NCBI GenBank assembly: GCA_030248215.1
Contig: JASANG010002742.1
Span: 1 to 64,000 of the forward strand
DNA length: 64,000 bases
Direction of reading: 5' to 3'
Source of the DNA: Enoplolaimus lenunculus
Lineage: Eukaryota > Nematoda > Enoplea > Enoplida > Thoracostomopsidae
The position numbers were made by a program, and so were the translations under genes. Shown piece after piece: positions 35,531 through 47,262 of the stretch (position 1 is the first letter of the stretch; each line of letters opens with the position of its first letter). The notes beneath the pieces were generated by a model. The model searched no databases and was not told the DNA's origin. It saw nothing but the letters and a program-made list of their open reading frames with translations.

Positions 35531-36046
35531 ATTTGGAGTTCTGTGCGAAGTTTGTTTTCGTCTTTAGCATTGCACTTTTGAACACGTGAGAATGACTGCA
35601 GTTCGTTTATTTTTCAAAATATCTCAAAACAAAAATATGGTCAATATTGTTTTCCGATTCCGAAATATAGAATAAACAGATAAACAATGCGTATCTAGGA
35701 TTTCATTTCGAAAGGGTGCACCTACACATCTAAAAGTTTTTTGCGGGCAAGCATAGCGAGCGAATAACTTTTATTGACCAGTCTGGCATTCAACAGACTA
35801 TTCTAAGCTTTAGAAAACGCAATTTTTTGTTCCTCTTGAAACCTTAAAAGTGAATATATCCTCATAAGTTGGCATTGTGCGCCCCATAATGCAAGTCAAC
35901 AAGTCTAATCTTTAAACATTAGGCTTCAACTGAACCAGGTGAATTTGACATGATAAGACATAAATTGTTTTCATTTCATATATTGAAATTATGCAAAATT
36001 TGTGGTAAACAACCATCGCACCTATTTGACTCGAACGAAAATTTAA
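35531..36046. other. Unassigned DNA
   Basis: No exon or repeat match found by eye. Confidence 0.35.
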
Positions 36047-36220
36047 AAAATGTATAATTATATATAAGTATATATCGATATAAATATATATATAAACATA
36101 TATGTATTTATATAAATATATATAAATATATATATATATAAATATGTATGTATATAAATATATATAAATATATATGTATGTATATATGTGTATGTATGTA
36201 TGTATGTATATATAGGTATT
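36047..36220. repeat. TA-rich microsatellite
   Basis: About 170 bases of ATATAAATATATAT and GTATGTATGTATGT-type repeats. Confidence 0.95.
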
Positions 36221-38979
36221 CTGAAAATTCTAACAATATAAAGTTTCCAAGATCATTCACATTTTTTAAAAACTGACTATAAACAACACATATTTTAAGA
36301 AAATTTTCACAACCGAAACTGCCGGAACCTCATATACATAATTTTGCACGCGCAGGAGCATAAAATCTATAAACGACACAAATATTAACGTTTGTTGGTG
36401 CCATGAAGAGTAGAAGACCACACTGTTGGAAAAGAGAATGCAACTGGAAACATTTTGTGTATGAACGAGAATGTATACACGCGCGCATTGCGTTGTTGGC
36501 CTACCACCCATTGTCCCGATTTGTGGTGAGCAAAATACGGTCGCAATTTCTTCAATTTGTGTATGCTGAGTAAGACAACGGATGGGTTGCTGTGTTTAAT
36601 GAGTATTTCTAGGCTGCAGGTAACAGCAACACCTATGAGGATGAGAGCAAAACGCAGCGAGCGCTGATATAGTTAGCATCACACGAATTTTTGTAAGTTC
36701 CATACGTTTTTGTCTAAAAGTATTATCAACTCTTTTTGTAATTCATGTCTGTGGGACAACATTGTTTTTCGGTAAGGAATGGTGCCCGATCCGAGCCAAT
36801 ATCGCGGAATGCGCTTGTTTCGGCTTCGATCTTGTCATCATGTTTACGTAGAGGCGCAAATGTGTTTCGGTAACCTATCGAAAATGCAAATTCGTGTAAT
36901 TTGCATATTTCAATACCTTGGATCGGTGGTGACCCGGGTTATTCTGTTGGTTAATTCTGAATCTCCTAAAATTTAATATCTTTCTAAGTTTAAAATGTTT
37001 TCTAATCTTTATTATTAATAATGTTCAGTTTTCTGTGCTTAATAAGATTTCGGTTTTCCGTCAAGCGGTCGAGTGTCGAGATCCGTGTGTGATGGGTAGG
37101 ATATTGAGTTCTTACTCGTGTTATTACTCCTGTATTTACTAGATTGCTCTGCCGTTCGATTCTAGTTGAATGAGCTGGACCGCGCCGGCCGGTCTTATCC
37201 TAAACTAGGCTGCTCATCACATGAAAAACTAAACAAAGGGTATCTTCAATTGCATATATGTGCTAATGGTTAAAATATCGCTTGGTTTATAAAAACTTAA
37301 AACCACAAGTTATTAATCTCAAGGAGCGTATACAGCGAGGGAATACGGATATATCTCAGAAATTTCTGAAGACTCAATAAAGCCACTTTTACAGTCAGTA
37401 GAATCGGTCAAAATATTCTCTCTGCCTACACTTGCTCACAAAGCTATTTTTGGAACAAAATAGAAACCTTCAGAGATAAAATTACATCAGCGCCCTTGAT
37501 CACTTTATGTTTCCCAACATCGTCGCATGCTTAATTTTTATTCCACCCACTGACTCGAAACGGTGCATAGCTCTTAAATCTCGTGAGCAAACCTGCATTT
37601 CTCAACGGGATATTGGCACATCAGCTACCGTATAGATTCCAACAAAATTTCCCATTAAACATTATTTTAATATCACTGAATTCAACTCAACTGCTTCATG
37701 GTTTAATCGGATGGTTTTAGCGTTTTTTTGTGTGTAATTTATTCCCAAAAAATACAGATGACCAGAACAAAATGTTAAAAACATTTTTGTCATAAATTAA
37801 CGGCACTCTCGCTGAAAAAAAAGGCGAACTCAAAATGTCCGTCGTGCGCTCAACCACTGAAAACAACAATTGGGTCCACGTGTCTCTCTAGGGAAATTTA
37901 TACCGCTATCCGTCGGTGTAAAACACTTGTACAAACCTCTTGTCGAATTCAATGGGAGCCATCTATGCCACAGGCCTGTAAAATAGGAATCAGCCCCAAC
38001 AGTTTGTATTAAAATTTAGTTTGTAAAATGCGTTTACCTTGTCGCTCGCTTCACTCACTGGTTTTTATTTCGCTTTTATACATCGTGCACGCCCTAGTCA
38101 GACGTTTGTGCATCCGACACTGAAACGATACAATATTTCTACGCTTCCCCCCCCCCCGACTCTCACTGCGATTTAGCATCAAAAAATCGTTTATACTTCA
38201 TTCTAAGGCAGTTGTTTATAATTTAAATACTTTTTGTTATTAATTTCAAAAAAAAGACGCCGAAGCCACGGTTTTACTGTAGCGAAATTAATTTCAGTTT
38301 TCTACGACGTCCCGTAAGAATTTAAGCTGGGATACTTGCATAACTGATTTGATTTTGAAACGTCGAAGCGCAAAATTAAGTCTACTGCAACACCGTTTTA
38401 AGTAATCTGATATACTGGACAACGTAAAGTCATACAAAGTGTAACGAATACGTAAAACATGTCTATTCAGCTGTTTTGTCTGAGTTCACGCTCGTGTTTG
38501 ATAGCCGTGGGGACACCCTTCGAAAACGGTTTCATACAAAAGTTGCAAAATGATGGATCTTGTAAGTGAAGCAATCTTTAAAATGTATCAAACTTCGCGC
38601 GCAGCGCGAAATTTTTTGACATTTTTAAAAGTAGCTAAACTGCTCATATTTTAAGTAAAACCTTTTACAATCTTTATATGGTTCAACCAGGGGCGACAAC
38701 ACGCGGTACACCTCACTCAAAAACAAACCTACGAGCGAAGCGAGCGAGAAGCCAGAAGCATTTCACACCCTCGGCGGTTGTCTATACATCCGGTTAGGGT
38801 GGGGTCGGAAGTGGCAGCTTCGGCCCTGAGGAAATCGCTAGCTGGACAAAGAGACTTTAACTTCTCACAATGAGTTGCCCATAGGCAACTCAGCGCAGTG
38901 TATATACGTTAAATAATATATATCGCACAGTGTTTAACAATTGCAACACGGATACATAGCACTAAATCACCACAAGACG
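36221..38979. other. Unassigned DNA
   Basis: A C10-11 run lies at about 38148. Candidate splice-delimited pieces at 36570-36628 (+, ATG to a CAG then GTAACA donor) and from 37393 (+, after CCACTTTTACAG) are phase-compatible but would give only ~41 codons with no recognisable motif. Confidence 0.35.
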
Positions 38980-39135
38980 TGAGAGCCCCCTCGGGCTCAA
39001 GCGTCAAGCTCCTATAGCTGAGTGGTGATGGTATACGCCTCCCACTCCAGTCACTGGAGTTCGAATCCTAGCATAAAAGTAGGTCTCAGGGGAAATAGAA
39101 AACATTCATGTGAGAAAGGGTTAAACTTAACCATA
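38980..39135 (+). mobile_element. tRNA-derived SINE (family D), best copy
   Basis: The A-box TAGCTGAGTGGT (39015-39026) and B-box GAGTTCGAATCC (39057-39068) are about 42 bases apart, as in a tRNA promoter. A 5' leader (ACAAGACGTGAGAGCCCCC with an inverted GGGCTC) and a 3' tail (TTCATGTGAGAAAGGGTTAA) are shared with the other copies. The body does not fold into a clean tRNA, so this is a SINE rather than a functional tRNA gene. Confidence 0.8.
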
Positions 39136-39189
39136 TAGACATATATATTTGCCGAGACCCTGCCAAACCGAATCCCGACTACGCTAATA

Positions 39190-39335
39190 CAATGAAACAC
39201 GGGCCCGCAAGCGAAGCAGGGGAAGGGTTCAGCCCCTCCCATGAAAAATTTTTGCAAATCATTAAAAACCCTTGTATGCCCGCCCAGAAAAGTGATTAGT
39301 CCCCATAGCAACGTGAACTGGCTACGGCCTGATGG
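39190..39335. mobile_element. Family F element, inverted
   Basis: AACACGGGCCCGCAAGC at the left, AACCCTTGTATGCCCGCCC inside, GAACTGGCTACGGCCTG at the right. Confidence 0.6.
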
Positions 39336-40004
39336 AATATACAAATGTGCAACCAATTGACTTTTAATTTTGGCTTCTCATATGTTAGTATGCTTCAGAG
39401 GCTGAATGCAGCGACTAACAGCTGATCATGCACCTTTTTTTCAGGGGAAAATTACACAAAAATGACTAGTTGGCATACATCAGTATTGAAATGTTATAGC
39501 TCAAGTTTGCGTTTTAACATGTTTAGCCCGTTCAAAGCTAGTGGCAAACATACATTTTTTATATTTTTCCCAATATCTGCCATATTAACAAGCTACCGTT
39601 CGGCATACGTTTACTATACGCAAAACTTTTAACAGCGTCGAAAAATGATAAACCGTAGACACCAAACAAAATAATAAACTGATTGCAACCAAATGAAAAG
39701 CACAAAAAAAACAATAAGTGATATTCTTCTATTGCACCGGCAAATATTCCATACGCCGAGAGCAATCTATCACACCTATCCGTGCAGCCAGTATTTAGGG
39801 TTTCAGTTGTTTTGTGGAAACAACAAAAATTGAACGGGTATGATACGTTTGCCAAAATCTCAAGCTCTAGGTTTTTGGTTGAATTAGCTGTCCATGTTGC
39901 ATGTGATGTGCTTGGTACGTGAGCGGCTCAAATCAAAGAGAATTTTATGACATGACAATATCAATGCTGATGCGGACAAAATGTAGCAAACCGGTGTTAG
40001 TTTG
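39336..40004. other. Unassigned DNA
   Basis: A - strand frame of 98 codons (39559-39855) has no splice or family support. Confidence 0.35.
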
Positions 40005-40262
40005 AGGGTCGTAATAGTGGGATAAACATATTACTAAGCCTAAGCGTAATCGTACGCCTCAGCGTACAGAAAAAAACCGATAACTAGAGCTTAGGCCTAG
40101 CCGATGCCTCAGGGTAAACCACAAGCATATAAGTATACAACTAGACATAGGTCTACGTCTAATCCATAGTTTAAGCAAAAATAGTCAAAAGCTGATGCTT
40201 ACTCTACTGGAGTCTCGCGGAACAACGGTACGCCATTAAAAGTAATATAGTTCAGCTAGAGT
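40005..40262. mobile_element. Family E element, long diverged copy
   Basis: GGGTCGTAATAGTGGGATAA, CTAAGCCTAAGCGTAATCG and a tail AAGCAAAAATAGTC, then GTCTCGCGGAACAACGGTAC. Confidence 0.55.
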
Positions 40263-41785
40263 AGTTAAGATATGGAAACATTTAATGCAGGCTGATAAGA
40301 ATCTCAACGAATTAATACAAGATTGTAATTGGACGACAAAAGCTAAAGATATCCAAATTTTCGTTATCCAAAAGGCTTAAACCTCAGTTTATTTAAGGTG
40401 TCATATACCTAAGCTTTTGCTTGTATAATCTAAACCGTGGAATAACAGATAACCCACCCAAGATTTTTAGTAGCGAGGCGAAAACAGGACACGACATGGG
40501 TTCGGACAAAAAACACAACGCGGAGTGTTTCGTTTCGAATACTGGTTTAGCAAATACATTTATGGTTTCAATATTTGAAATTGCGCAGAACGCACAAAAT
40601 GTTTTCAATAGTCTACCTGGCTGTTTGCATTGAGTAGATTGTGTTTAAAGTATTATTAGCGACATGAAAGCCTTTATTGTACCCAGAAACTCAGTTTGTT
40701 ATTAAGAAATTGCGCAAATGGTAATAATTTCTCTGCTCATGCTGCAGACGCGTCATATTTATTCAGCTACATTTGGCCAAAACGCATTGTGGTAACAAGC
40801 TGACGTTTTAGGGAGTAAGAATTTTAAGAGGGGTCTTTGAGGTTGAAACACTTCTGGCGGCAAAAATGTTTTTCAAGGGGGATGGATTCCTTCGGTCCAT
40901 TATGGCTAGAGGTATAAACCAGTAACCCGTTTAAAATTCAATTGAACGTATATATGGACGCCTGATATTGATAAATGTACACGCAACTGCACGAAACTTC
41001 ACTAAACGATAAGCACAAAACTCGTTCAGCCTCTTGTAATATGCTGATTATTAAAGTTGATTACTGTAAATATACGTCAAAGGTCATTTTCCCTAAATTT
41101 TCAATTTCCCACTGCCATATAATTTTTTGGCTCTAAAGTTTAATTGCAACATCATTTTTGATGTCATTTCTAAACTCGTTTCGATATACTAATACAATTT
41201 ATAAAATGTCTTATTTTCCCACGTTACCTATTTTCTAAACATTCAATTTCTCGTTTGTAGCGTTTTTCAAAACCCTAATGGGATATAGTTGAGTCAATTT
41301 TCCGTACGGCGGGCACACGATTAAATGAATGATATATTTAGATATATCAATAACACGCATGCAAAATTTTCAACAGTTTAACCCTTTCACACGTTGGATA
41401 TATTCAATTTACGTTGAACTCCAATTTCAAGTTAAGATTCCAAATTTGGAGTAAAGTTTACAGTTTTTTTCAAATTGGCAACTTTCCTGCCGAATTTTTC
41501 ACTGATTACGCATAGCATCGATTTATTCAGCGAAATGAAATATGCCGTTTTACGGGTGACAATTGGATTTTCCGTAGGTTCACGGAGACCAGCACGGGTT
41601 TTAGCTGATCTGATTGGATTAATGAAGTTTGGCAACGGAAAATACAAAAATACTGAAAACAGTTAAAGCTTTACTTGTATTTCTATGGGAAACAGAAAAA
41701 TAAGGCTTCCATAGTTGATTTTATCGCTATTAGAAACGGATCATTATAAAGGACTAAATAAACAAAAATTTATGTATGCTCAAAC
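40263..41785. other. Unassigned DNA
   Basis: At 41460-41660 both strands are open over about 60 codons with moderate G+C; a - strand exon-like piece (acceptor CCAATCAG near 41612, donor GTAAAA near 41555) is possible but unsupported. Confidence 0.35.
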
Positions 41786-41789
41786 CGCA

Positions 41790-41960
41790 TTTAAGATTAA
41801 GACTTATGCCTATTGCTTAAGCAAATGCTTACGCGTAGCCATAGGCAAACCATTTTCTAAATTAAAGCTTAAACCTAAGCGTAAGCGAAAAACCGATCCT
41901 TTTTCTAAACTTAACTCTCAACTTGACGCTAAGCATAATTGTAGGGGAAAGAGTATAGAA
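41790..41960. repeat. Telomere-like hexamer run (family E-like)
   Basis: GCTTAAGCAAATGCTTACGC, TAAAGCTTAAACCTAAGCG and similar words keep a + frame open (130 codons from 41715), which is therefore not taken as a gene. Confidence 0.5.
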
Positions 41961-42537
41961 GCCCATACGAAGCCAACGAAATGTTTGATAGTAAGTATCA
42001 GCGTTTCAACTGCTACTCGTAACCGCAAGATAGGTCGTAACAGTGTTTCTTTAATTTTACAAAGTATAGGCGCTGTCAATTTAGATAATATAATATACAG
42101 AAGATGAGGAGACACGTTTCAAATATATGCCTATTTCTCTAAATTTCGAAAGAAATGAGACAAAATACGCTATGACAGGCTTTGGAATAACTTGCTGCAT
42201 GCTGGACGCCAAAATTTTTTTGGCGCAATCCGGTGCCCGCTATTACGCGTGCTCGCAAATTAGTGCTTCTAATCCAGATCATATCTTCCCAATTTAACGC
42301 CATGGCTTGGCTACCTACTCCCTCGTGGTAATGTAAGCCACGGTTTTTCATTTCTTATACAATGACACAGAATAAAACTAACCATCGTGCATATCGTTAA
42401 AATTTATGACTTTTGACCGAAAAAACAACTGTGACCGAAAATTAAAGAAACAAAAAGATTAAATTTGAGATAACCGCTATTTTGAAAACAAAACCTAAAA
42501 CATTTCAATGTTATTATGCATTAAATATTGGAAATTA
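41961..42537. other. Unassigned DNA
   Basis: No exon or repeat match found by eye. Confidence 0.35.
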
Positions 42538-42633
42538 GCTATATACATATATATGTATATATGTATATTATATGTGTAGATATATGTATATATATGTATA
42601 TATATGTTTATATATATTTATTTATATATATGC
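42538..42633. repeat. TA-rich microsatellite
   Basis: ATATATGTATATATGT-type repeat that also flanks the right side of the next element. Confidence 0.9.
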
Positions 42634-42819
42634 ACTGCAAAAAATGGTGAGTCAAATTGACTCTGTCCGAAATAGGCTTTTCCTGACTACACAATCTGAG
42701 TCAAAATTCTACTCCGCCAGAGTCAAATTTGATTCACTGAGAGTCGAATTTGACTCAGCTTGTGTAGTCAGAAAAAGTTTATTTCGGAGAGAGTCAATTT
42801 GACTAACCATTTTTACAGT
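42634..42819. mobile_element. 186 bp palindromic (foldback) element in a TA microsatellite
   Basis: The left arm (ACTGCAAAAAATGGTGAGTC onward) pairs with the right arm (complement ACTGTAAAAATGGTTAGTCA onward) over about 80 bases, including TCAAATTGACTC, CCGAAATA and TGACTACACAA blocks. It sits inside a TA-rich repeat, whose copies flank both ends (possible TA-type target duplication). Confidence 0.85.
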
Positions 42820-43305
42820 ATATATAAGGAAACGGTTAGCTGCTGGATAATTTGTGTGTAAAAACACGAAACTTGTAAAAACTGTCAACAAACAAATTTA
42901 ACTAAAAACACCTACCAAATGGATCGGCTAAGATATTATCGTCAGCTTATAAAAAACATATCCAACTTTTTTATACGTGTCAAGTTAGTCAATTTATCAA
43001 ATGTAAACCAACAAAATGAATGGGTATTTTTCTGGCGCAACATCCTATTCGAACTTTTGATAGCAGCGAAAATGTACGGTTTATAGTAAATAGTTGTATT
43101 CGTTCAAACCATGGCGTAGCATCTGTCGCCAATAGGTTTTTGTGCGATTCGTCCAGTTTTTGAAATTTTAAAAGTTATCCGTAAGGCGTAGGCTTATGCT
43201 TTATGTTTTTTAAGCACGAGCATAAGCTTTTACACTTTCTTAGGTTTACGGCTGTCTTAGCTTGCTTATAGCAGTAGTGAATGTTTTTCTCGGCGTAATT
43301 TCATC
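42820..43305. other. Unassigned DNA with telomere-like words
   Basis: 43165-43275 holds GGCGTAGGCTTATGC and TAGGTTTACGGCTGTCTTAG words; nothing else seen. Confidence 0.35.
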
Positions 43306-43309
43306 ATCA

Positions 43310-43780
43310 ATAAGTTGCAGCTGTCAGTTTTTCGAATGAATTTTTAAGAAAATTGGCAGCTACAAGTTTCAGCTTCAACCCACATTCACGCGTGAAGAAG
43401 GTATTACTCGTAATTCCTTGGCTTGAAACGCTTTTAAGTCGCAGAATTTTTAATTCGTGCTCAATAGTTGTAAAACTAGACCAGTCATTATCGCTGTGCA
43501 CTGCGAAATTTCAAAACAAGTTTGATATTTGAATTAATATGCGATTCATGCATAAATATCAAAAATGTTGAACTATTATTCAAGAAGCACTCAAATCGAA
43601 ATGCATGCGCAAGAAATTCAAGCGACTTGCAACTGTGTTCACACGTGCGAATTAAATTTATTAGCTTGAATTTCAGCGTATGATTGATTGATTTGCTGAA
43701 AAGCTTCAAAGCTGTTTTGTGACCACATTTGTACATACAAGTTGCACGTGCAAGTTTTGCTTCAAAAATACCACATATGA
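43310..43780. repeat. Family I repeat
   Basis: AAGTTGCAGCTGTCAG at the left, GCGACTTGCAACTGTG, CACACGTGCGAATT and CAAGTTGCACGTGCAAGTTT further on match the sequence around the 3.66-3.77 kb hairpin and the 6.3 kb repeat. The 147-codon - frame across it is probably chance. Confidence 0.5.
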
Positions 43781-44179
43781 ATCCGGTAAACTCTTGTTCA
43801 TTAAATTTTTTAATATTACCCTTAGGTTGCAGAATAGCCAATATTATCGGTAACTCTGCTGGCAGATTATACAATACGATATCAGATGTCAACATTAGAT
43901 TCTGTTTTCTGAAAAGTGAGGCTATCAGCACCGACAGATCCGCAACTACCCCGCCAATTGATCAACAAACAATATTATGGTGTAAAGCTTAGAAGCAGCT
44001 GCGGCAGTTTAGTATTATCTACTCGACCTGGAACAACAAACTATCTTTTGCAGTTGTTGTACTCAAAATTGGTAGAGCAGTAAAAAGCAAATCATATGCA
44101 AAAATGTTATGTATTATGAGCCTCAGCATTCTCTGGTTCGAAAGTTAAAAGACCTTATTGCCAACTGTAAAGTTAAAGG

Positions 44180-44830
44180 TGGAATTTAGATTTGCTGCCC
44201 ACTCTCAGCTCTCTTAACTTCACTAGATGGTAGCCCCTTCGCCTGGATTAGAGGTCACTCGTGTCCCGAGTGGGTCCCTCCTGACCCGACATCCTTGGAG
44301 GTAATCTGAGATCCATAAGGTCCAGTGTGTATGCAGCAAAAGCGAACAAACGGAATCCGAACCTACGACGGGGGTTGACCGCCTTACTCACTTTCAGGAA
44401 ACTCGTCAGCGTGGATCCCGCACAACGAGTTTCTATCCAGCGGGTGTCGCGCGACAGACGATCAGGTCCATCGGCGGATGTCCCTAGATCCCGAGTGATT
44501 ACACTCGCTATATACGCCCTTATGAGAGGATCAGGACCGTAGGACGATACGACCGGTCGACTTTGGGGGTGCTACGGTAAAACGTCCTTTTGCTGCCACT
44601 CCGAGAAGCGAATGCGGGACCTCCCGGCTATTACAGTGGGCTTACACGGACACAGACAACCAACACTCCTACAAGTATGTGGGACGTCTACGGAACTGGA
44701 CCGGTAAAACTAGGCCGCAGCAGCAGCTTGCACATTACACACCAGTAGGATGACCGAATACCTGGTGGATCCGTCTGGCTAGTTCACGATGAGCCACACA
44801 CCGTTCCGAAGGATATACTAACATAGGCTA
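44180..44830. other. GC-richer island, no product recognised
   Basis: This block is clearly richer in G+C than its surroundings. A + strand frame runs 44327-44542 and is basic (KRNPNLRRGLTALL...), but frames on both strands close repeatedly, so no intact gene is seen. It could be untranslated or decayed sequence of a mobile element, or material of different origin. Confidence 0.35.
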
Positions 44831-45218
44831 TGATTTTAACTTAACTTAGGCATAAGCTTACTATATTAACTTAGATCTACTTAAATATTAGTTGTACAGA
44901 CGAGAACAATTGCGCTACGCTGGAGATCGCCAACCGGAATAAACAATACAAATTTATCTCGGCAGAGTCCTGCTCACCACTAGGTGCCCAAGCTGCTTTC
45001 GGCACGGTGCCGGCAGTGCGGTGGCCTGCATGTCGCACGTATGTCCGACCCCAGCCATCGCAAGGACGGAGCCAGCTATTATTGGTCATTTTTTGAGATG
45101 TATAATTAAATCACTAGATAGTTTACCACATACGCTTGGTTAATACATCCTGAATGCAATTGGGTTAAAAACCGTGGAAAAACATGAAAACAGTTTATTT
45201 AAACAACAAAACAAACCG
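44831..45218. other. Unassigned DNA
   Basis: Telomere-like words at 44850-44875, then a moderately GC-rich stretch with a 70-codon - frame (44877-45089) that I do not recognise. Confidence 0.35.
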
Positions 45219-45869
45219 TTAAAATATAACAGCGCTACAAACCAAAAGTGACAACTGCGCTCCCATGACTGATTTTAAGCTTCTTTTATAACTGAAAACT
45301 TTAGCTAATAATGTATATAATTTGCATATTGAGAAAATATTTTTGCATAAATTTTCGTAAAATTTTGTAAAAGTCAAAATTTTATGCAAATTAGATACCG
45401 GTTGGAAACAACCAAAGAAAGAAAGCGACAAAGCAGCAGTACACCAAAGACCAAAGAAAAAGAAAACAAAAGATAAAGAAAACAAACACACCCGAAGAAG
45501 GTAAAAAGAAACAACAACGAAAACAACCCAAGCAAATATGCCCTCCCAAAATCTCAGGGAACCTGAGGCTTCCGTATACTTAGGCATGTCCACCCTTACC
45601 AGCACATGTGCACCGCTGTAGCAACCTCCTCCACTATAAATATTCTGTTCTTCAACTTTTGAGATCAAGACCCACAGAGCAGCAATGCCACAGATCAGTC
45701 GCAACGCTCCCGGGATCCTTTCCGATTTAGCCAAATGGCCACAAACTTGTGCGTTTGCATCGCCCACACATCTTATTCGATGTGTTCCGGCTGTTAGGTT
45801 AAGTTTTGCCTTCCTATTCGAGGCGATATTCAACCATATTTCTACATCAACTAGTGATAGGTAGTACAC
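45219..45869 (-). CDS. Longest open frame in the window, product unknown
   Basis: The frame is open for 216 codons (from a GTG; no ATG start) and can be extended upstream, so an intact gene would need splicing. The first ~120 residues (to about 45540) come from GC-moderate DNA and read like a folded protein (NIASNRKAKLNLTAG, GDANAQVCGHLAKSE, GGGCYSGAHVLVRVDM). The last ~95 come from a strand rich in T (A-rich on the + strand), giving a Phe/Leu/Ser-rich run that looks like low-complexity DNA. A run this long is unlikely by chance in AT-rich DNA, but less so given the local G+C. No family recognised. Confidence 0.3.
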   Translation of the reverse strand: MYYLSLVDVEIWLNIASNRKAKLNLTAGTHRIRCVGDANAQVCGHLAKSERIPGALRLICGIAALWVLISKVEEQNIYSGGGCYSGAHVLVRVDMPKYTEASGSLRFWEGIFAWVVFVVVSFYLLRVCLFSLSFVFFFFGLWCTAALSLSFFGCFQPVSNLHKILTFTKFYENLCKNIFSICKLYTLLAKVFSYKRSLKSVMGAQLSLLVCSAVIF

Positions 45870-46450
45870 GCATATTTGAGAATACTGGTACAGATAATAA
45901 AAAAACTCGGTAATTCCGCTGTATTTTTAACAATCAGTTGCAATTTTGCACAAAATTTACTTTTAAGTATTTAAATCTTGACAATTAAAGATTGCAAAGT
46001 TGTCTCAAAGTTAATATACAACTCAAAGACGGGAAAAAATTCACAAAAACGCGAAAAATTTTCCACTGCTGACATTCTTAGAAGTTCCGGCAAAATTTCT
46101 ACTTAAAAAAAAGCTTTAATTTAGAACAATTTTATAAATCATTATAGGTACAGGCGTGTTTTGAAAACGTTGCTGAGAGACATATCGCATTCAACATTGT
46201 TTGCGTGTTTTCAGTAAATTTTGCATATTAAAACACTGAATAATACGCATTTTTTGCAGTCAAACAGGTGATTTTGAAGCGAAATAATTTCGAATGCAAA
46301 AGGTTATAATTTGTTCCTCGTAATTCCTTTAGGCGTACGATAGTTATCTTAAAAACGTTTCCAGGCTTTTCTTTGCATGACAGAGTGCTTTCAAAAAATG
46401 TAAACAATCGTTGTTTCAAGTTTTAAACATGAATTTAGCATCTATTGCTG
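45870..46450. other. Unassigned DNA
   Basis: AT-rich, no exon or repeat match. Confidence 0.35.
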
Positions 46451-46454
46451 TCTA

Positions 46455-46915
46455 ATCATTAGGTATAGATGAGTTGATTAATCAATTCAAAGAAAATTAG
46501 TCATTTCTGTTCTGAGTTAACACGAAACATTAACTCACTCTGAGCTGACTATTTCCGTGTGAGTTGATTATTTATTACTCAGGATGTAGTTCAATCAATT
46601 CAGAATAATTAGTTCTGGAAGACCGAATTCTGAGCTCAGGATTCTGAGTGTATTGAACTCATTCTGAGTTAAAATTAACTCATATGCAATGAAAGTGCAC
46701 ATAAACCGAAATAAAACAGTAATTCGTTATTTCACTACTCCGAATGGTGGATTGATTCAACTCATTCTTAATTCATTTAATTATTGAACTCACCCGAATT
46801 CAACTCAAAGTGTGTAAATATTTGTTGATAGTAGCTCAGAAATAACCAGAAATAGCTATATAATTCCCTCTCTTAAATTAATAACCAGCTTATTGGATTT
46901 TTCACTGTATATACT
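46455..46915. mobile_element. Element K relatives, diverged
   Basis: GAGTTGATTAATCAATTC, TTAACTCACTCTGAGCTGAC and GAACTCATTCTGAGTT repeat the words of the 34.7 kb element; a second inverted set follows at 46740-46820, and TTTTTCACTGTATA ends it near 46910. Confidence 0.6.
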
Positions 46916-46964
46916 AGAATAAGGGTGGCAATATACCTAAATACTGCTGGGTAACCAGTGGTGA

Positions 46965-47262
46965 ATCCAAAAATTACTGACGGAGGGCGAACAGATACAT
47001 TTCATTATTGTTTTTGAACTGTGTGGAAGAGGATCCAGGAATTTCTGGAAGAGAGGGGTGAGTAGCAAATATTATGAATCGCAAAAATTGTAAGGTAGAA
47101 ACCTTATTATTTTATCACCAAAATTTTCCGAGGGAAAAATTAGAAACCTTATCTTTGTTACAAAACATTTCTTGAGGAGAACAATTGTAAAGGACCATAC
47201 CATTTCATCACAAAAAATTTCTGATGGGTGGTGTACGCCTCCGCAGTGGATCCGCTAGTAGT
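46965..47262. mobile_element. Family J repeat, inverted copy
   Basis: GGTGAATCCAAAAATTACTG at the left and CCGCAGTGGATCCGC at the right, with TTATCACCAAAATTTTCCG words inside. Confidence 0.6.

Noticed and set aside
36570-37460. A two-exon + strand micro-gene (ATG piece ending CAG/GTAACA, then a piece after CCACTTTTACAG)
   Set aside because: Phases match, but the product would be ~41 residues with no motif, and several frames are open, so chance is the simpler explanation.
39001-39080. A functional tRNA gene
   Set aside because: A- and B-boxes are present, but acceptor and anticodon stems do not pair cleanly, and the flanking leader and tail are shared with other copies, as in a SINE.
41715-42107. 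130-codon + strand open frame
   Set aside because: Much of it is telomere-like hexamers, which lack stops in one frame; composition is Lys/Leu-rich accordingly.
43488-43931. 147-codon - strand open frame
   Set aside because: It runs through family I repeat sequence and its length is near what chance allows in AT-rich DNA.
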